Part shown: positions 1 to 11,711 of the stretch, in pieces
Position numbering within the stretch: the stretch's first letter is position 1
Layout: each line of letters begins with the position of its first letter
Assembly: GCA_001599755.1 (NCBI GenBank)
Contig: BCHX01000005.1
Span: forward strand, 2,166,409 to 2,230,408
DNA length: 64,000 nucleotides
DNA from: Gliomastix tumulicola
Taxonomy: Eukaryota; Ascomycota; Sordariomycetes; Hypocreales; Bionectriaceae
Direction: 5' to 3'
Position numbers and translations under genes: made by a program
The notes under the pieces: model-generated
Databases searched by the model: none
What the model was told of the DNA's origin: nothing
Seen by the model: the letters and a program-made list of their open reading frames with translations, nothing else

Positions 1-1221
1 CGTCCTGGATATGCTCTCGTCAACCGCAGCGCCACCTTCCTCGTCTTCCTCCTCCGGCTCCTCCAGCACTGTAGATGGCTTTTTGTGAAGAACCGGGCCG
101 CTGGGTGGATCAGGTGCGGCCGGCATCGCTGCCACTGGGGGATCTGGTACAATCGCTTTCGGCTCGGGCGTCGGGTCCGTGGCGAGGGGAGGCTCGCGCT
201 CGGTATTGTAGATTGGAGGGTCCTCCGCCTCCTCCACATGCGGCTGCTGCTGAGGCTGGGGGGCTGCTTCCACGGCGGGTGGCGGTGTGTGTGTCACGGC
301 TCGTGGTGCTTCGGACGCTTCGGGCTTCGGCTGTGATGGTGTTTGCGCGGCTTCCGTCTTTGGTGCAACTTGCTGCAACGTCTCTGTGGGAGCCACGATG
401 GTTCTGTCAATAGTCCCCTTAGCCAGATGCGAGCCGCTCCTCGTTGGGTTCTGTTTCTTCTTCTTGACAGGCTTCTCGGAGGCAGATCTGACGCTCTGGT
501 GTCGGTCCAGCAGATCCGCCTTTTCCACCTTTGGGACCATTCTTCTCGAATTGGCGTCATATACCATGACCACATCTGATGTTGAGGCGTTGGACGGGGA
601 CGGGGATTCATGGCGCGCTCGAGGATACGAGAAGTTGATCGAGGGGCTGATGCTGCCCGGTCGCGGCTCGCTGACCGTCGTCGCAGCGTTCTGCAGCACC
701 GAATCCGAAGTCCTGACATTGGCGCCGTCTCCAGCCCTGGCGGCGCCGAACCATGTGCCCTGTTGTCCATTCTTCAGCTTCTGGCTGGCCGTGGCGAAGG
801 GCGTCGTCTGGATGTTCGTCGACTTCACGTACGCGCTCTGCGGCCGCTGCGCCTGATCCCTCGGGAGATTCGGCACCGGCGGCACATCGCGAGGCTGGGG
901 CGCGGGACTCCGTCCGGGGGAGGGCGATCGGAAGGTGCGCTCCGTCATGGAGCTGGTGCTGGGCGACCTGCGCACATGAGGCCTGCCGCCGGAGCCGCGG
1001 TCCTGGCTCCTGGTGGACGTGACGGAGGCGCTTCTCCGGGCGACGCGCTTGGACGGGGCCTCGGCGACGTTCGTCGGCGTTATCGGGCGTGCCTTGAGGG
1101 CGGCGGCAGCGGCGGCGGACGAGAGGGTTGTCGAGGGGTCCCGCCGCATGAAGGCGGACGCGGCGGCGGTGGCAGCATTGGGGTTGGCCGTCTCCTTCGT
1201 CAGGGGCTGCGACAGAGCCAT
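1..1221 (-). CDS. Disordered protein of unknown function, partial (N-terminal 407 codons)
   Basis: The reading frame opens at an ATG (1221-1219) and stays open to the window edge, so at least 407 residues are present and the C-terminus lies outside. The N-terminus begins MALSQPLTKE and is followed by an alanine-rich stretch and a basic/serine-rich region with many SP and TP dipeptides, then a Pro/Glu-rich low-complexity region. No enzymatic motif or membrane segment is visible. Codon choice is strongly C/G-ending at the third position, as in neighbouring real genes, which supports coding. Sordariomycete genomes carry conserved long disordered proteins with similar starts, but I do not recognise a named function. 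No intron is needed in the visible part. Confidence 0.75.
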   Translation of the reverse strand, partial: MALSQPLTKETANPNAATAAASAFMRRDPSTTLSSAAAAAALKARPITPTNVAEAPSKRVARRSASVTSTRSQDRGSGGRPHVRRSPSTSSMTERTFRSPSPGRSPAPQPRDVPPVPNLPRDQAQRPQSAYVKSTNIQTTPFATASQKLKNGQQGTWFGAARAGDGANVRTSDSVLQNAATTVSEPRPGSISPSINFSYPRARHESPSPSNASTSDVVMVYDANSRRMVPKVEKADLLDRHQSVRSASEKPVKKKKQNPTRSGSHLAKGTIDRTIVAPTETLQQVAPKTEAAQTPSQPKPEASEAPRAVTHTPPPAVEAAPQPQQQPHVEEAEDPPIYNTEREPPLATDPTPEPKAIVPDPPVAAMPAAPDPPSGPVLHKKPSTVLEEPEEEDEEGGAAVDESISRT

Positions 1222-3352
1222 GTCAGCGAATCAAGAAACGAAGCGAAAGCGACTGTCAACGATGGGATGATGGGGGAAGGATAAAAGATGGGATGGAAAC
1301 CCGATGTGGTGGCCGTTGACGACAACTCGAGGCATCCAGGTGCTAACCAAGCTAGAGAGGGGAGAGACGACGACGTCCAATCACAGGGCCTCCCACGAGA
1401 GACGCTCTTTGCGTCATCAGCCGCTCAGTCCAGAAGCCCCGTGATTTGACTTCAACCCCGTCTCTGCCCTTCTCCAGCGCTGGCTTCCCCTCGGTCCATC
1501 CAGCCAGCCACCACGCCTCGACGGATACCCGGAACAGGCGCAAAGTCTATCCCATAATCCAGGACGGACGAAGAGCAGGGCAGGCGAAACTCTAGCGGAG
1601 CTGGCACACATACCAGGACGGGAGCGCGGTGCCTCCGCGAGCTACCAAACATGATGGATGGGGTGGTGCTCGGCGAGCCGGCGGCGAGCTTTCTATCTGT
1701 GTCTGTACGGCGTGGCGTGGCGCTCCGGCCAGCAACTACCTGATCAACGCCAGGTTATGCATACATATGCAGGTGCAAGCTGTCGGGGCGAGAAAGTCAA
1801 ATCCGGATAGTAATGTCGTTTCGATCGATGCTGCTTGGGCCGTATTATCCTGCTCCGGAACAGGTGGTAAAGATGCTGAAGAAAGGGGGCTGCTGATTTG
1901 CGAAACGAAGAAATAGCAAAAGTCGATGGATGACGGAGGAGGTGCTCAGATGGGGAAAAAAAGGGAGCTGCAGCGACGCGGGAAAATCACCGCACGTCTT
2001 ATCCAATTATTATGGAGAGAGAGCGACGAGACAGAGGGAACCTCCCGGAGGGATTCCAAGGCTGGCCAACCCGCCCGGAACAAAAAAAAAAATACAGATG
2101 AGGGCCCTGCAAGCCCAGCAAAGGGTACCTCTCCCGTCCAGCATAATCACACGGAAAATATTTGTATCTCCCTTATTCTTCCCTGCTTCGTCGGCGCCCA
2201 GCATTGTCGCATTAAGGTTGTTGGTTGGCTGTGCGAGGCCTGGTCTCCGACAAGGACTGGTAGTACCTGAAACCCAGTGCAGAAACAGCCTAGCCCGCAT
2301 GTACCTGACGTCGCTGTGCCTCTGGCCGTGCCCAAAGGGGCCAATGACAAAGCAGCTTAGGCCGGACGACCCACTGCATTCCTCTGCTGATGACGACACT
2401 CGGCGATTAGCTGCAGCTCACTAAAAATCGCACTATCTTAGTAGCTTCGCTCCCTCTGGCCCGGAGATGATGCTTCCCGTCTGCTGGTCGATGCATCAAC
2501 AACAAGTCGTGATCAGAGTCAGACAGTGCCGGCCGTCTTGATCGACACTTGGGGGTTTGTTGCTAGCACTCCTTAGATCCGCGCTAGATCAGGTGTACCG
2601 CCCTTCATTTGCACTTCCCCCTTACTGCACGTGTCAGTTCGTAAGATATACTTCGTCGGGAGAGTTGTCAATTCGCCCACTAACAGGCTGCACCATTCTG
2701 TCTACCTGCTCTATCCATCACAAACTGTAACCAGGATTGTAAATCCCATCTCTATAGAATCGGGTGTTGCCAACTTCGCCATTCTAGTCCAACTGCAATA
2801 TGTTCACGCTTGTCCAAGCTGAACCTCTCTCAGCCCTTCCTCCATCTTCACAATCTAATAGCCTTCTAAGTCCCTCGTGTGAGTGGAGAGAAAATCCAAA
2901 CGATAGTACCGCTTCAAGCACAACCAAGTGCCGAACAAGAGATATGACGCTAGGCACTGAGTCGTAGACAGTGCCCGGAATCCCATCGCCAAACTCCATG
3001 CAAATATGGAAAGACAAAAGAGAAAAAGACAATAAGAAAAGTATCTACCAAACACCAATATAGTGTCTGACAGAATAGAATCGCCTCCCCACCGAGACGA
3101 CCCCAGGCAGTCCTGAAGCCGGCAACCAGTGCTTCCCAATGCAACACACTCCAACTTATACCGAGGCACACGATGGCCACCTATTATATAATAGTCGAGC
3201 CATGCAAAGAGCCCACTTACAGGTAGACTCGAAAGCCGCCCATGTTGCCGGAACGAGATCAGACAACGAGAGGCCCTGCATCGGCCAGAGTCTCCTGAGA
3301 ACAAGTGTAAAGCGTTTGTACAAGGGATGTGACATGATTACCGGCTACCGGG
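1222..3352. other. Intergenic region, 2.1 kb, no gene recognised
   Basis: This holds the promoter of the leftward gene ending at 1221 and the 3' flank of the leftward gene ending at 3353. Only short open frames without coding-like composition occur. The stretch near 2030-2100 has an A-run and AT-rich patches. I see no RNA gene or mobile element. Confidence 0.5.
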
Positions 3353-5548
3353 CTAGGTCTGCAGTCCTGTTGACGAGCCAGCAGTCGACCGTGGTGTTCC
3401 GCCGCCGCCGCCCCAATTGGCTGGACCACGCCACTTTACCGTTGGAATTCGGTCAGTCGGCGGATTAGGAATGCGCTCATTGTGCTCGGCGTGGTATTCG
3501 TGCTCTTCGTCCCCAATCGGAGCAGGCGGAGGAAGATCATGCTCGTTGGAAGCAGGGGTCTGGTTCGATGAAGCGCTGGCCTTAGCAGCAGCCTTGCTGT
3601 TCCTCTTGCCCTTCCGCGCCTTCGCCTTTGCCTTCTCGAGAAGACGCTTTCTGTCTGCCGCTTCCTGGCGAAGGAGACGGTCCTTCTTCTCATACGCGCG
3701 GATGAGAGCTCGGGGTGGCTCGCCAAAAATACGCTCGTACTCGCAGAACTCGCAGACCCAGATGTCCTCCGGCTTCGGCGGGTTGGCTTCGAACTTTCGC
3801 GTGGCTTCCGCTCGCCTCTCGTACGCCGCTCTGGCCAACTCTTTGTCGATGTGGCGGCGAGTTCGGGGGCGCGGGGCTGCAGAACCTCGACTGGCAGCTT
3901 TTGATGAGGTGTCCCGGTGGTGGTAGTCCCCATGGCTGTCTCCATCGAGCGCGGAAGTCGGGTAGTTTTGGCCCATACTGTGCTTCAACGGGTGTCCTGG
4001 AGCTTCGGGGTGTCAGTCAGGCTGCATCGAATTTGAGGTAGTGAAATCCAGCTTACTAGGCCACTGGAGGGAGCCAGGAACTCGCGAGTCGCACGTGAAC
4101 GTGAATTGGGCAGTCCCTGCCACGCCTTTGGTCGACGCCGAATGCTGCTGCAAGAGGCTGACGTTCTCCTGCCCTTGAGATGGATACTTCTCAGCCTTCG
4201 CAATAGCACTGGATATGATGCCGCCCCCTTCGTGATCTTCTATTAACTAACGGTTAGCCTCATATGCCCAAGGAATCAAAACAGAGATTCAAAATCCGCA
4301 ATCCTTCCATCGCAAGGTTACAAGATCACCCCCACTTGAGGAACTTCTCGGCGACTCTTGCGACAAAGAAAGAGCCACCTTCGACCACCAAAACGGCTTC
4401 ACTGTCTTTCTAGCCCAGCCTCCAGCTCATGCAGACGCTCCAAATTAGGATGCTAGGGCCCCTCCGGACAAAGTCAGCCGCAACAGCTGGCGGCGGATCG
4501 GCCCGCTCTCCAGCTGGTGCGTGCGCTTTTGGAATTCGCCTGACCCCCCCATGTGACGGCCACAGGTAGGTAAGGGAAGAGAAGGAACCAACTTCGGAGA
4601 AAACTTACGAGAAGCCCAGAGGGGAGTACTATTTTTGGACGCCCGCGTCGTCCAAGAATTGTTGCCATCAGGGAGGGACCTGAGGGGACTCCGGCCGCTT
4701 CTAGCCCGCCCGAGGCGTCCCCTGCCCGAACCCGACATGCCCTGAGCACTGGATCCCAGGGTTGGGGAAACATAGTAGCCAGGAGTGTTGTGGTAGTATC
4801 GCTCGTCGATCAGGTCGTCCACTGACAGCGCTGTGCTGTCCAGAGATTGGGCATCGATATCAGCAACGAGACCGTGGGCAAAGTTCAGTGCCGAGTCCGC
4901 TGCAGATGGGATCTTGCGCTTCTTCTTGTTGCTCGTGTTCTCGAAAGACTCGTATCCATCCACAGACGATGCTACGGACAGTGGCGGCGGCGGTCCAAAG
5001 ACGGTGCGAGAGCTCTGGTCGGACCTCGTCTGTAGTCGATTCAGGATCTCAGGTGACGCTCTAGTTACGCGGGAGCTTCTTGAGGGGATCTCGATCTCCT
5101 CCCCAGGCCGAATTCCCGAGCTGCTCCTTCGTGGCGTGTACGGTCTCGAGCCGTCGAACCGCCCCGAGGCGCTGGCGAGGTTGCTTGGGGGAAATCTCGG
5201 TGGACTCCTCTCATCTCGAACCGTGTACGGGGGGTAATGGATCAAGGGGGCCGGGGCCTGATGGAGAGACGGCGGGTATTTGATCGAGTCGGCAACCTCT
5301 GGGGACAATCGCTCTCGCAGCCGTCGCTTCGGCAGAGGCCTGATGGGCCGATCCGGGAAGAGCGACGACACTGTATCGGGTGACATGGTCGAGCTATGTC
5401 CTACTCGTCGGGCGCGATTGCGCTTGGTCAGCCAGTAGATCGCACCTACAACCGCAAACAAGCCGGGCAACGACATGATCCTCGAGTAGAGCTGCTGCAG
5501 GGTGCTGAAGCAAGCAGCCCATCCCCAGGGCGGGCGAGGAGCGGCCAT
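3353..5548 (-). CDS. Membrane-anchored conserved fungal protein with basic C-terminal CxxC module
   Basis: Three exons join in frame: 5548-4609, 4239-4057 and 4002-3353, giving 590 residues. The long first intron (4608-4240) ends with a GCTAAC branch and TAG; the second (54 nt) has CTGAC and AAG. Residues about 24-40 form one hydrophobic segment just after a short N-terminus, so a membrane anchor is likely. The middle is Ser/Pro/Arg-rich and disordered. The last third is a conserved-looking block: an alpha-helical charged region, the motif WVCEFCEYERIFGEPP, and a long Lys/Arg/Ala helix, then a Gly-rich tail. The CxxC could bind metal or be redox-active; that is inference. I recognise the block as a widespread ascomycete pattern without a function. 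Confidence 0.75.
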
Positions 5549-7301
5549 GGAAGAAGCTTGACATGTGGACGTTGAGATAGCCAGAAAACAACTCGACGAC
5601 GAGAAAGGGATATATCTCCGTCTGGAGCTAAGGGGCAGGGTGAGGGCAGGGTGAGCGGGAGAGGAAAGGCATACCCATCAAACATCGTTCGTTTGTGTCC
5701 AAAAACCAAGCAATAGTTCCAACGACAGGGGGAAGCGGAGGAAAGACCAAAATAGCGGCTGTTCAAAGCAGTGCTGGCATAAACGGAAAAGATGGCCCTC
5801 GGGCGAAAACGACAAAAATGCTGAGATTTCCAGCAGAAGTTGTGGTGACGGCGTCTGGGAGCACCCAAAAAGGAGGGGGTTTATTACGATGCAGTTCTAT
5901 CGGCGTCGATTGATTAGCTGTCACAGTGGCCCGTAGATGGCCTGGGTCCAGCACGTGACTGTGGGATGTCGGCCTCGCTTCCCTGTGTAATGACAGCTCA
6001 AATTAACAGGTCGCAGGTATTTTAATTGTCGCTAGGGATGATTCTCTTTGCCGAAATTTGGTATGCTTACGAATGCCACTTTGTATTCCCAATATTCGGT
6101 CATTATATAGCTGCTAAATACCGGATTGCAGCTGATGCTGGATGGATGGATTAGTCATGCCCAAGCGGTAACCCTCTCCTTAAGTTCCCGCTCCCGCCCT
6201 GACCCTCCAAGGCCTGACCCTCCAAAGACCACATCATCCGTCCATCCCTCAGCCCCAAACGTCAGATGCGACGTGGCGGTACAGATTCCCCGTCTCAGTA
6301 CTCGCGAGTCAAGACGACACACCTACGTAGCCCTTCCAGCACGTGGCATCCCGCCGGGGGCACCTACAACCTCCTGCATGCCGGTGCCACTCGGCATTGA
6401 TACGCTGGCCATGTGTCAAGCAACGGTTGATCGTTTGCAGGGCATCTGCAGGCGACCGCAGGAGTGGCAAACAGACCCGACCCTCCCGTGACAGGGGATG
6501 ACAACATGTCTGTCGTCGACGTTTTCCCTACCCTAAACAAGGAGTTGGCAAACGCTGAGGCTACACCAACAGATGATGTTTCAATGTGCAGTACCTAGGG
6601 ACAGCAGGCCAGAGCTCCCTAAATCATCAGGAGCCATGAGCAGGTTAGCAGGCGAGCTACCCCACGTGTAAAACGATGATAGTGCACATAGGCAGCTATC
6701 CTGAATCGGAGCCTACAGCATTGAGTCGTTTCGCTTGCATCGAGACTACTGGACTCCCGACTGCAGCAGACGCAAATATCTCCATTTTCTTCTGCTGGTC
6801 TCGACAGTCAAGACTTCGACAAGGATGCCCTCAACAACAAGTATATGTGATGCAACAAGGATCTGGCAGAGCCGAAGCTTGTCCAATGAACGCCAAAAGA
6901 AACAACGAAACGCAAAGGTAAGCAGAGCCAAACAACAAACGCCCGTGTACAAACCTCTGAGAACGCTTCATGTTCGGGGAGTGAACTATGGTGTTCCTGC
7001 AGACGCTCGCCCGACAATGAACGGTGCAAACAATGGCTACAGCAGAAGTGACCCGAGAGTGACGGGTTGGCCACAACACAATGGCCCATGTGACAAAGGA
7101 ATACCGACTCAGTCGTTTGTCTGTCAGTCACAACATCTATGGCGACCTATGGCAGGCAGGTTCCCTCTCTTAGTGGCGTCCGATGACTGTCTTTGACGGC
7201 TGCATATGGATGAGTGTCTCTTCAAATACCTTCGTGCCGCCAAGTGTCAGACCTAGAGTATCTATTCGAAGACTCCCATCAATCAGGCCTCGTAATGAAC
7301 C
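5549..7301. other. Divergent intergenic region, 1.75 kb
   Basis: This separates two divergent genes (5548 leftward, 7302 rightward) and so contains both promoters. It holds two small tandem duplications (about 5633-5655 and 6198-6226) and an AT-rich patch around 6000-6120. No frame with coding-like composition is visible. Confidence 0.5.
6198..6226. repeat. Two tandem copies of a 15-bp unit (CCTGACCCTCCAAGG)
   Basis: The unit occurs at 6198-6212 and again immediately at 6213-6226 with the last bases diverging. It lies in the promoter interval between divergent genes. A shorter duplication of GGGCAGGGTGA lies at about 5633-5655. Confidence 0.7.
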
Positions 7302-8863
7302 ATGGCTCTTCTCAAATCGCTTCCCGATTTTACAGGACCGAAGTTGGACCCTTTTACTAATAACCTAGAAGCTCATCAGGTCAAGTTCATCGAGCTTCTA
7401 GGAGGTGACATTGGGCCAGGTCAAGACGGTGTTCCGATCAAAGTCAAGATCGATGGCAGGCTCTATGTTCTCAAAGTCGTGAGTGATTCCCCCAACTGCT
7501 CCTCTAAGCATATGATATCTTAGAATTCCCTAACTGACTGCATATATAGTTCCATATCGTGGATTCCTTCTGCCCGGCTCAGCTCCACGGACATCAGGTG
7601 GCCGGGTGGTTCAAAGCTGATAGTCATGACAGGCTAATGTACGAGCACCACACCAACGCTTTCTTCAACGAATGTCGCGCTTTTGGCCGGCTCAAAGAGG
7701 TCGATCGTGAGGGGCTTGCTGTCAAAGCACATGGATATGTTACGCTCGACTTGCACGGCAAGTTCAAGGACCAGCTGATCAAGCTGGCCAAGTCTTCACC
7801 ATATCCAACCTCATCCGCTCCAACCGTCGATTACCCGAGTAAAAGCATACTCAACTCTATCTTCATGTGCCCCCCAGGCCGTGAGAAAGAGCTTCGCTTC
7901 TGCATCCTGAAGGACTACATCGAGGGCACGACGCATAGCATGACCAGCATCGAGGATTGCCGAGAGGACAAAGCGGCGCTCTTCCCCAAGATGCTGGAAG
8001 ACCTCCACGGACTTCACGAGTGCGGGATTGTGTTGTACGACATCCACCGTGACCAGTATGTCAACGGCGTTCTTGTCGACTTTGGTCGGGCGGCGACTGT
8101 TCCTCATATCGACAGTCCTGAGGCCGGTTTGCAGCCAAGGTGGCTCTGTGCCAGCCAGGCGGCAAACGACCTGTACACGTTCCAGTCAAGGGTTATTGAC
8201 CGACACAACCAGAACCTTGCCTTATTGAGACCAAAAGATGGAGAGGCGGGAAGGTCAACCTTGCAGGCTTACAGGAAGTCATTCGTCTACGACCCCGAAC
8301 GCCTGCTGTCTTTCCCTTACGAACAGCGACCACTGCTCCCCCTCGTCAATGGGGGCTTCCCCAATCGCTACAAGCGCGAAATGACACAGTTCCCCCGTTA
8401 CGACCCGGCTGAATTCGACTGGAGGACGTCACAGGCGGCATATTCACAGAAGAGAGGCCTTTTGCAGGAGGGGGTAGATGTGATCGACTTTCAATACGAT
8501 CCCAAGAACCTTGCCGAAATGGGTGTCCCTCGGAGCAGAAAGTTGCGAGCGGTTTCCAAGGCTGGTCCTCTCCGTCGCCAATATCAAGAAAAGGCGAAAA
8601 CTCCTCGAGTGGCCAGTGGTGGTAGACACAAGGACCACACAGCCGGAGACACTGATGGAGGGGTGGCCAGTAGACTAAGGACAAAGAAACGACTACGCTT
8701 TAGCCTCACGAAGGAGCAACTGGAGAGGGAGGCCAGTGGGAAGAGCAAGCGTTGGGCGCTTGAGGTGATGCCAGCCCGGGCCCAGCTTCGGAGACGAACA
8801 ACACAACAAGTGACGCCCACGGCAACGTCGAGTCGGCCTCGGCGATCAAATGCGAAGTACTGA
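7302..8863 (+). CDS. FTA2-like kinetochore (Sim4 complex) protein, pseudokinase fold
   Basis: Two exons, 7302-7478 and 7550-8863, joined in phase 0 across a 71-nt intron (GTGAGT to ATATAG), give 496 residues. The start ATG sits in an ACC-ATG context. The N-terminal half follows the fungal Fta2 family (kinetochore Sim4 complex subunit): a small beta-rich lobe, then at about residues 221-237 a degenerate kinase catalytic loop YDIHRDQ and DFGRA in which the canonical HRD-x4-N arrangement is altered. The C-terminal 130 residues are strongly basic and low-complexity, fitting chromatin association. The family is known at fission-yeast centromeres; in filamentous fungi many paralogues exist, so a true kinetochore role here is inferred. 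Confidence 0.7.
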
Positions 8864-9504
8864 GCTCCTATGCTGCAGTCTGCGGCCTGTCAAGGGCAGC
8901 GTCTATGTTGATAGCTCGCTACCATGAGGCAGGAAAAAAACTTGAGTTACATACACATCTAAAATATGAATAAATACTTAAGATATAGGACTATTTAAGA
9001 TCTGTATGTGACTAAAGGGTTTCTTCTACTGCATGGTAGCGAGGTCAAGGTTCGCAAAAGGCGAGAGCAGACAACCCATATAGCACTTTAGTTGCCTGGG
9101 TTGACAAATCGGATTATCTCGCTAGTTTATAAATATAGAGATCTGACTGCGAACATAAATCTGCTGCTTGACATGGAACCTGAGCTCCTGTGCCGGCCAA
9201 TCGCCCGCCCTCGGGAGACATTGTCAAGCCTAACGCTGCAAGCTCCACGGGTCGAGGTGCTGGGGGTGCTGGTGTTTGCTTCCGTATGAGGCTCTCCCTA
9301 TCTGCCGTAGTTGAAATATGTGTACTGCGTGACTTCAAAGAGTTTTGCTCTTCGTTGATTCCTGGCAATTTGTGTTCCCACGTGGCACTCAAGGAGCCTG
9401 CCCTTCCCAGGGTATAGCATACATATCAGGCCGCGTCTTGCAGGGGCCTCAATGGATTCAGTGCCACTATGCTTCGTCTACTCCCCCTGAGGGATTGGGA
9501 ACTC
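8864..9504. other. Convergent intergenic region, 0.64 kb
   Basis: This lies between the 3' ends of the FTA2-like gene and SMN. It includes a clearly AT-rich patch (about 8930-9010) with AATAAA-like and TTTAAG strings that could serve polyadenylation. No gene seen. Confidence 0.5.
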
Positions 9505-10092
9505 TCATGATGATGATGCCTTCTCCTCCTGAGCCTGTTGCTGGCCCTCGTATAAGCCTGTGTAGTATCCTGCGTAGTACCAGGACATGAGGAGTTTCTT
9601 CAGGCTCTCATCTCGGACTATGATTGTTGCAATGTCAGCGATCCAGAAGTCTTTCTCAGTCTGCAGTAGGAACCCACTTGATCCTATGAATGCCTGAGGG
9701 AGGCCTGGTGTCGGCAGGGGTGGTCTCTGCTGTGAATGAGCCGCGGCTGGCTGCGCACTGTCCGCTGCCTCTTGCTCTGGGACACTCTGTGAGTTGCCGT
9801 TAATAGGCCCTGTGCTGAATGAGGTTTCCGGTGTTAGCTGGCGGGAGAAACTCTGTTGAAGATTCAGTACGCACCTCGGCCGCTTGTTCTGTTCAAGCTC
9901 CTTCAGGTTGCCACGCTTCGCATGGATACTGTGGTATTTCTGTCGATCCTGTTAGATCGAAACACCAGAAAAATGACGGATTTAGTGTGGCATGCGTACC
10001 TTGTACTCTGCCAGAGCTTCATTCCATGAATCGATGAGGGCGCTGTCGTCCCAGACCTCAGCGTTGGCCAGGAGATTCTCTGCTTCAGCCAT
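9505..10092 (-). CDS. SMN1: Survival motor neuron (SMN)-like protein
   Basis: Four short exons, 10092-10000, 9939-9875, 9814-9678 and 9617-9505, join in frame to give 135 residues (an acceptor at 9949 instead of 9940 would add three). The N-terminus contains WDDSALIDSWNEAL followed by a KYHSIHAK block, the Gemin2-binding motif of SMN. The last 40 residues carry the YG-box helix, SLKKLLMSWYYAGYYTGLYE, which mediates SMN self-association. The Tudor domain of animal SMN is absent, as in other fungal SMN proteins. Its known role is chaperoning Sm-ring assembly on spliceosomal snRNAs. Every exon is short, so the gene is easily missed. It shares a 380-bp head-to-head promoter with the Nop15/NIFK gene. 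Confidence 0.88.
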
Positions 10093-10472
10093 CTCGACGA
10101 GTTATCGGAGGCTACACAGTGAGGCTTTCGGTGAGCAGCCACAAACACCCGAAAATCAAAGATAGCCAGACCCAGAGCTCAAGAAAGAGTCATATTGCTG
10201 CTATCAGCATAAATTTCCGATCCAATACGAGTCGTGGAATCTTAGAGGTGCTCGAGGCTTCTTTACAGTGGTCGAGTCCCATGAGATCGAAGCTCCAGCG
10301 GCGCTAAGAATGCGCATCAATGGAGCCCGATATCGATAAGGAAATTTTGGCCCCTCACCGCTTGAGGATTATACGGCAGAATCCCATAAATTTTTTTGTC
10401 GCCTTTTCCTCAGCGCCAGACACACTGCACTGAAAAATCAATTATTTTCTGTCGCAGAGCCCAATTGCCATC
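10093..10472. promoter_or_regulatory. Bidirectional promoter of SMN1 and NOP15
   Basis: This 380-bp interval separates two divergent RNA-biology genes. At 10331-10348 it contains TATCGATAAG followed directly by GAAATTTT, 125-142 bp from the NOP15 ATG. The same 10-mer and an A/T run occur in the TSR1/UTP7 promoter. Confidence 0.6.
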
Positions 10473-11711
10473 ATGGGACGCGAACTACGGCCTAGAAAAC
10501 GTGAGTCTCGAATTCTTCACTCTCTTTGATCTGGGTATCAATTGAGTATCTGACACTGGTATACAGAGGCTGCCGAGGCCACGACTGGCGCAACGAAGCC
10601 GGCCAAAGCAGTCACCGCGAAGACGGCGGCAAAGAGCAAGCGCAAAGGTATAGTTCGAGTCGCGACCAGCATAGAAGTACCCTCTTGGCAATTTTTTCTT
10701 TCTAACAATCAACTAGCCGTCGACAATGAGCAGGACTCTCCCATCCCTCAGAAGGTCCAGAAAATAACGACGAAGACGACCACCAAGGCCAGCGCGAACA
10801 AGCCAGCCAAGAAGCCCAAGACCAAGGAGCCGGAAGCGCCCCAGGAGCCCGAGGAGGTAGACATTGCCGTGTCGGAGGATGAAGAGCAGGAAGACGACGA
10901 GCAGGTGCAGATCCTAGCCTCGAAGCTCGACCCCAACGACGAGGACGAGGACGATGCGGTCCCCGAGGCAGCAACCGTCTACAAGACCGGCCAGCCCGTC
11001 GGCACGATCCCTGATGTCTCGCAGGCCGTCGAGAAGGCTGCCAAAAAGTCAAGCGGCGCTGGGGCCAGCGAGCCGGGCGTCATCTACATCGGGCGCATCC
11101 CGCACGGCTTCTACGAGCACGAGATGCGCAACTACTTCAGCCAGTTCGGCCCCATCAGCAAGCTCCGGCTGTCGCGCAACAAGACGACGGGCCGCAGCAA
11201 GCACTTCGCCTTCATCGAGTTCGCGGAAGCCAGCACGGCCGACATCGTGGCCAAGACCATGGACAACTACCTGCTCTTCGGGCACATCCTCAAGTGCCAC
11301 GTGCTGGCGCCGTCGCAGGTGCACGAGGACCTGTTCAAGGGCGCCAACCAGCGCTTCAAGAGCATCCCCTGGAACAAGATGGCCGGCAAGCAGCTCGAGA
11401 AGCCGCTGAGCGAGGCCAGGTGGGAGAAGAAGGTGGCGCAGGAGCAGACGAAGCGGGCCAAGAAGGCGGCTAAGCTTAAGGACATTGGCTACGAGTTCGA
11501 GGCGCCCGCCATCAAGGAGCTCCCGCCGCCGGCTGCCATTGAGCCGGCCGAGGAGGTCAAGGCCATCGAGGGGGCCCCCGCAGAGGAGGAGAAGCAGGCA
11601 GAGGAGCCCTCCAACCCTGAAGAGGAGCCCGAGAGCACACCCAAGTCCATATCAGCCCCCAAGCCCAAGGCCTCCAAGGCTAAGGGCAAGGGGAGGAAAG
11701 CTAAGGCATGA
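10473..11711 (+). CDS. NOP15: Nucleolar RRM protein, Nop15/NIFK family (60S ribosome biogenesis)
   Basis: Three exons, 10473-10500, 10567-10647 and 10717-11711, give 367 residues. The first two exons encode a short basic Ala/Lys/Thr-rich start and an acidic patch. One RRM spans roughly residues 123-200, with RNP2 as VIYIGRIP and RNP1 as KHFAFIEF. It is followed by the family-specific segment WNKMAGKQLEKPLSEARWEKK and a basic helix, then an acidic/Lys-rich tail. The yeast homologue Nop15 and human NIFK act in pre-60S assembly and 27S pre-rRNA processing in the nucleolus. The gene is head-to-head with SMN1. Confidence 0.9.

Noticed and set aside
2855..3304. 149-codon minus-strand frame with hydrophobic stretches
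   Set aside because: It lies in the 3' flank of the gene ending at 3353, has no supported start or codon bias, and no splice pattern joins it to the gene.
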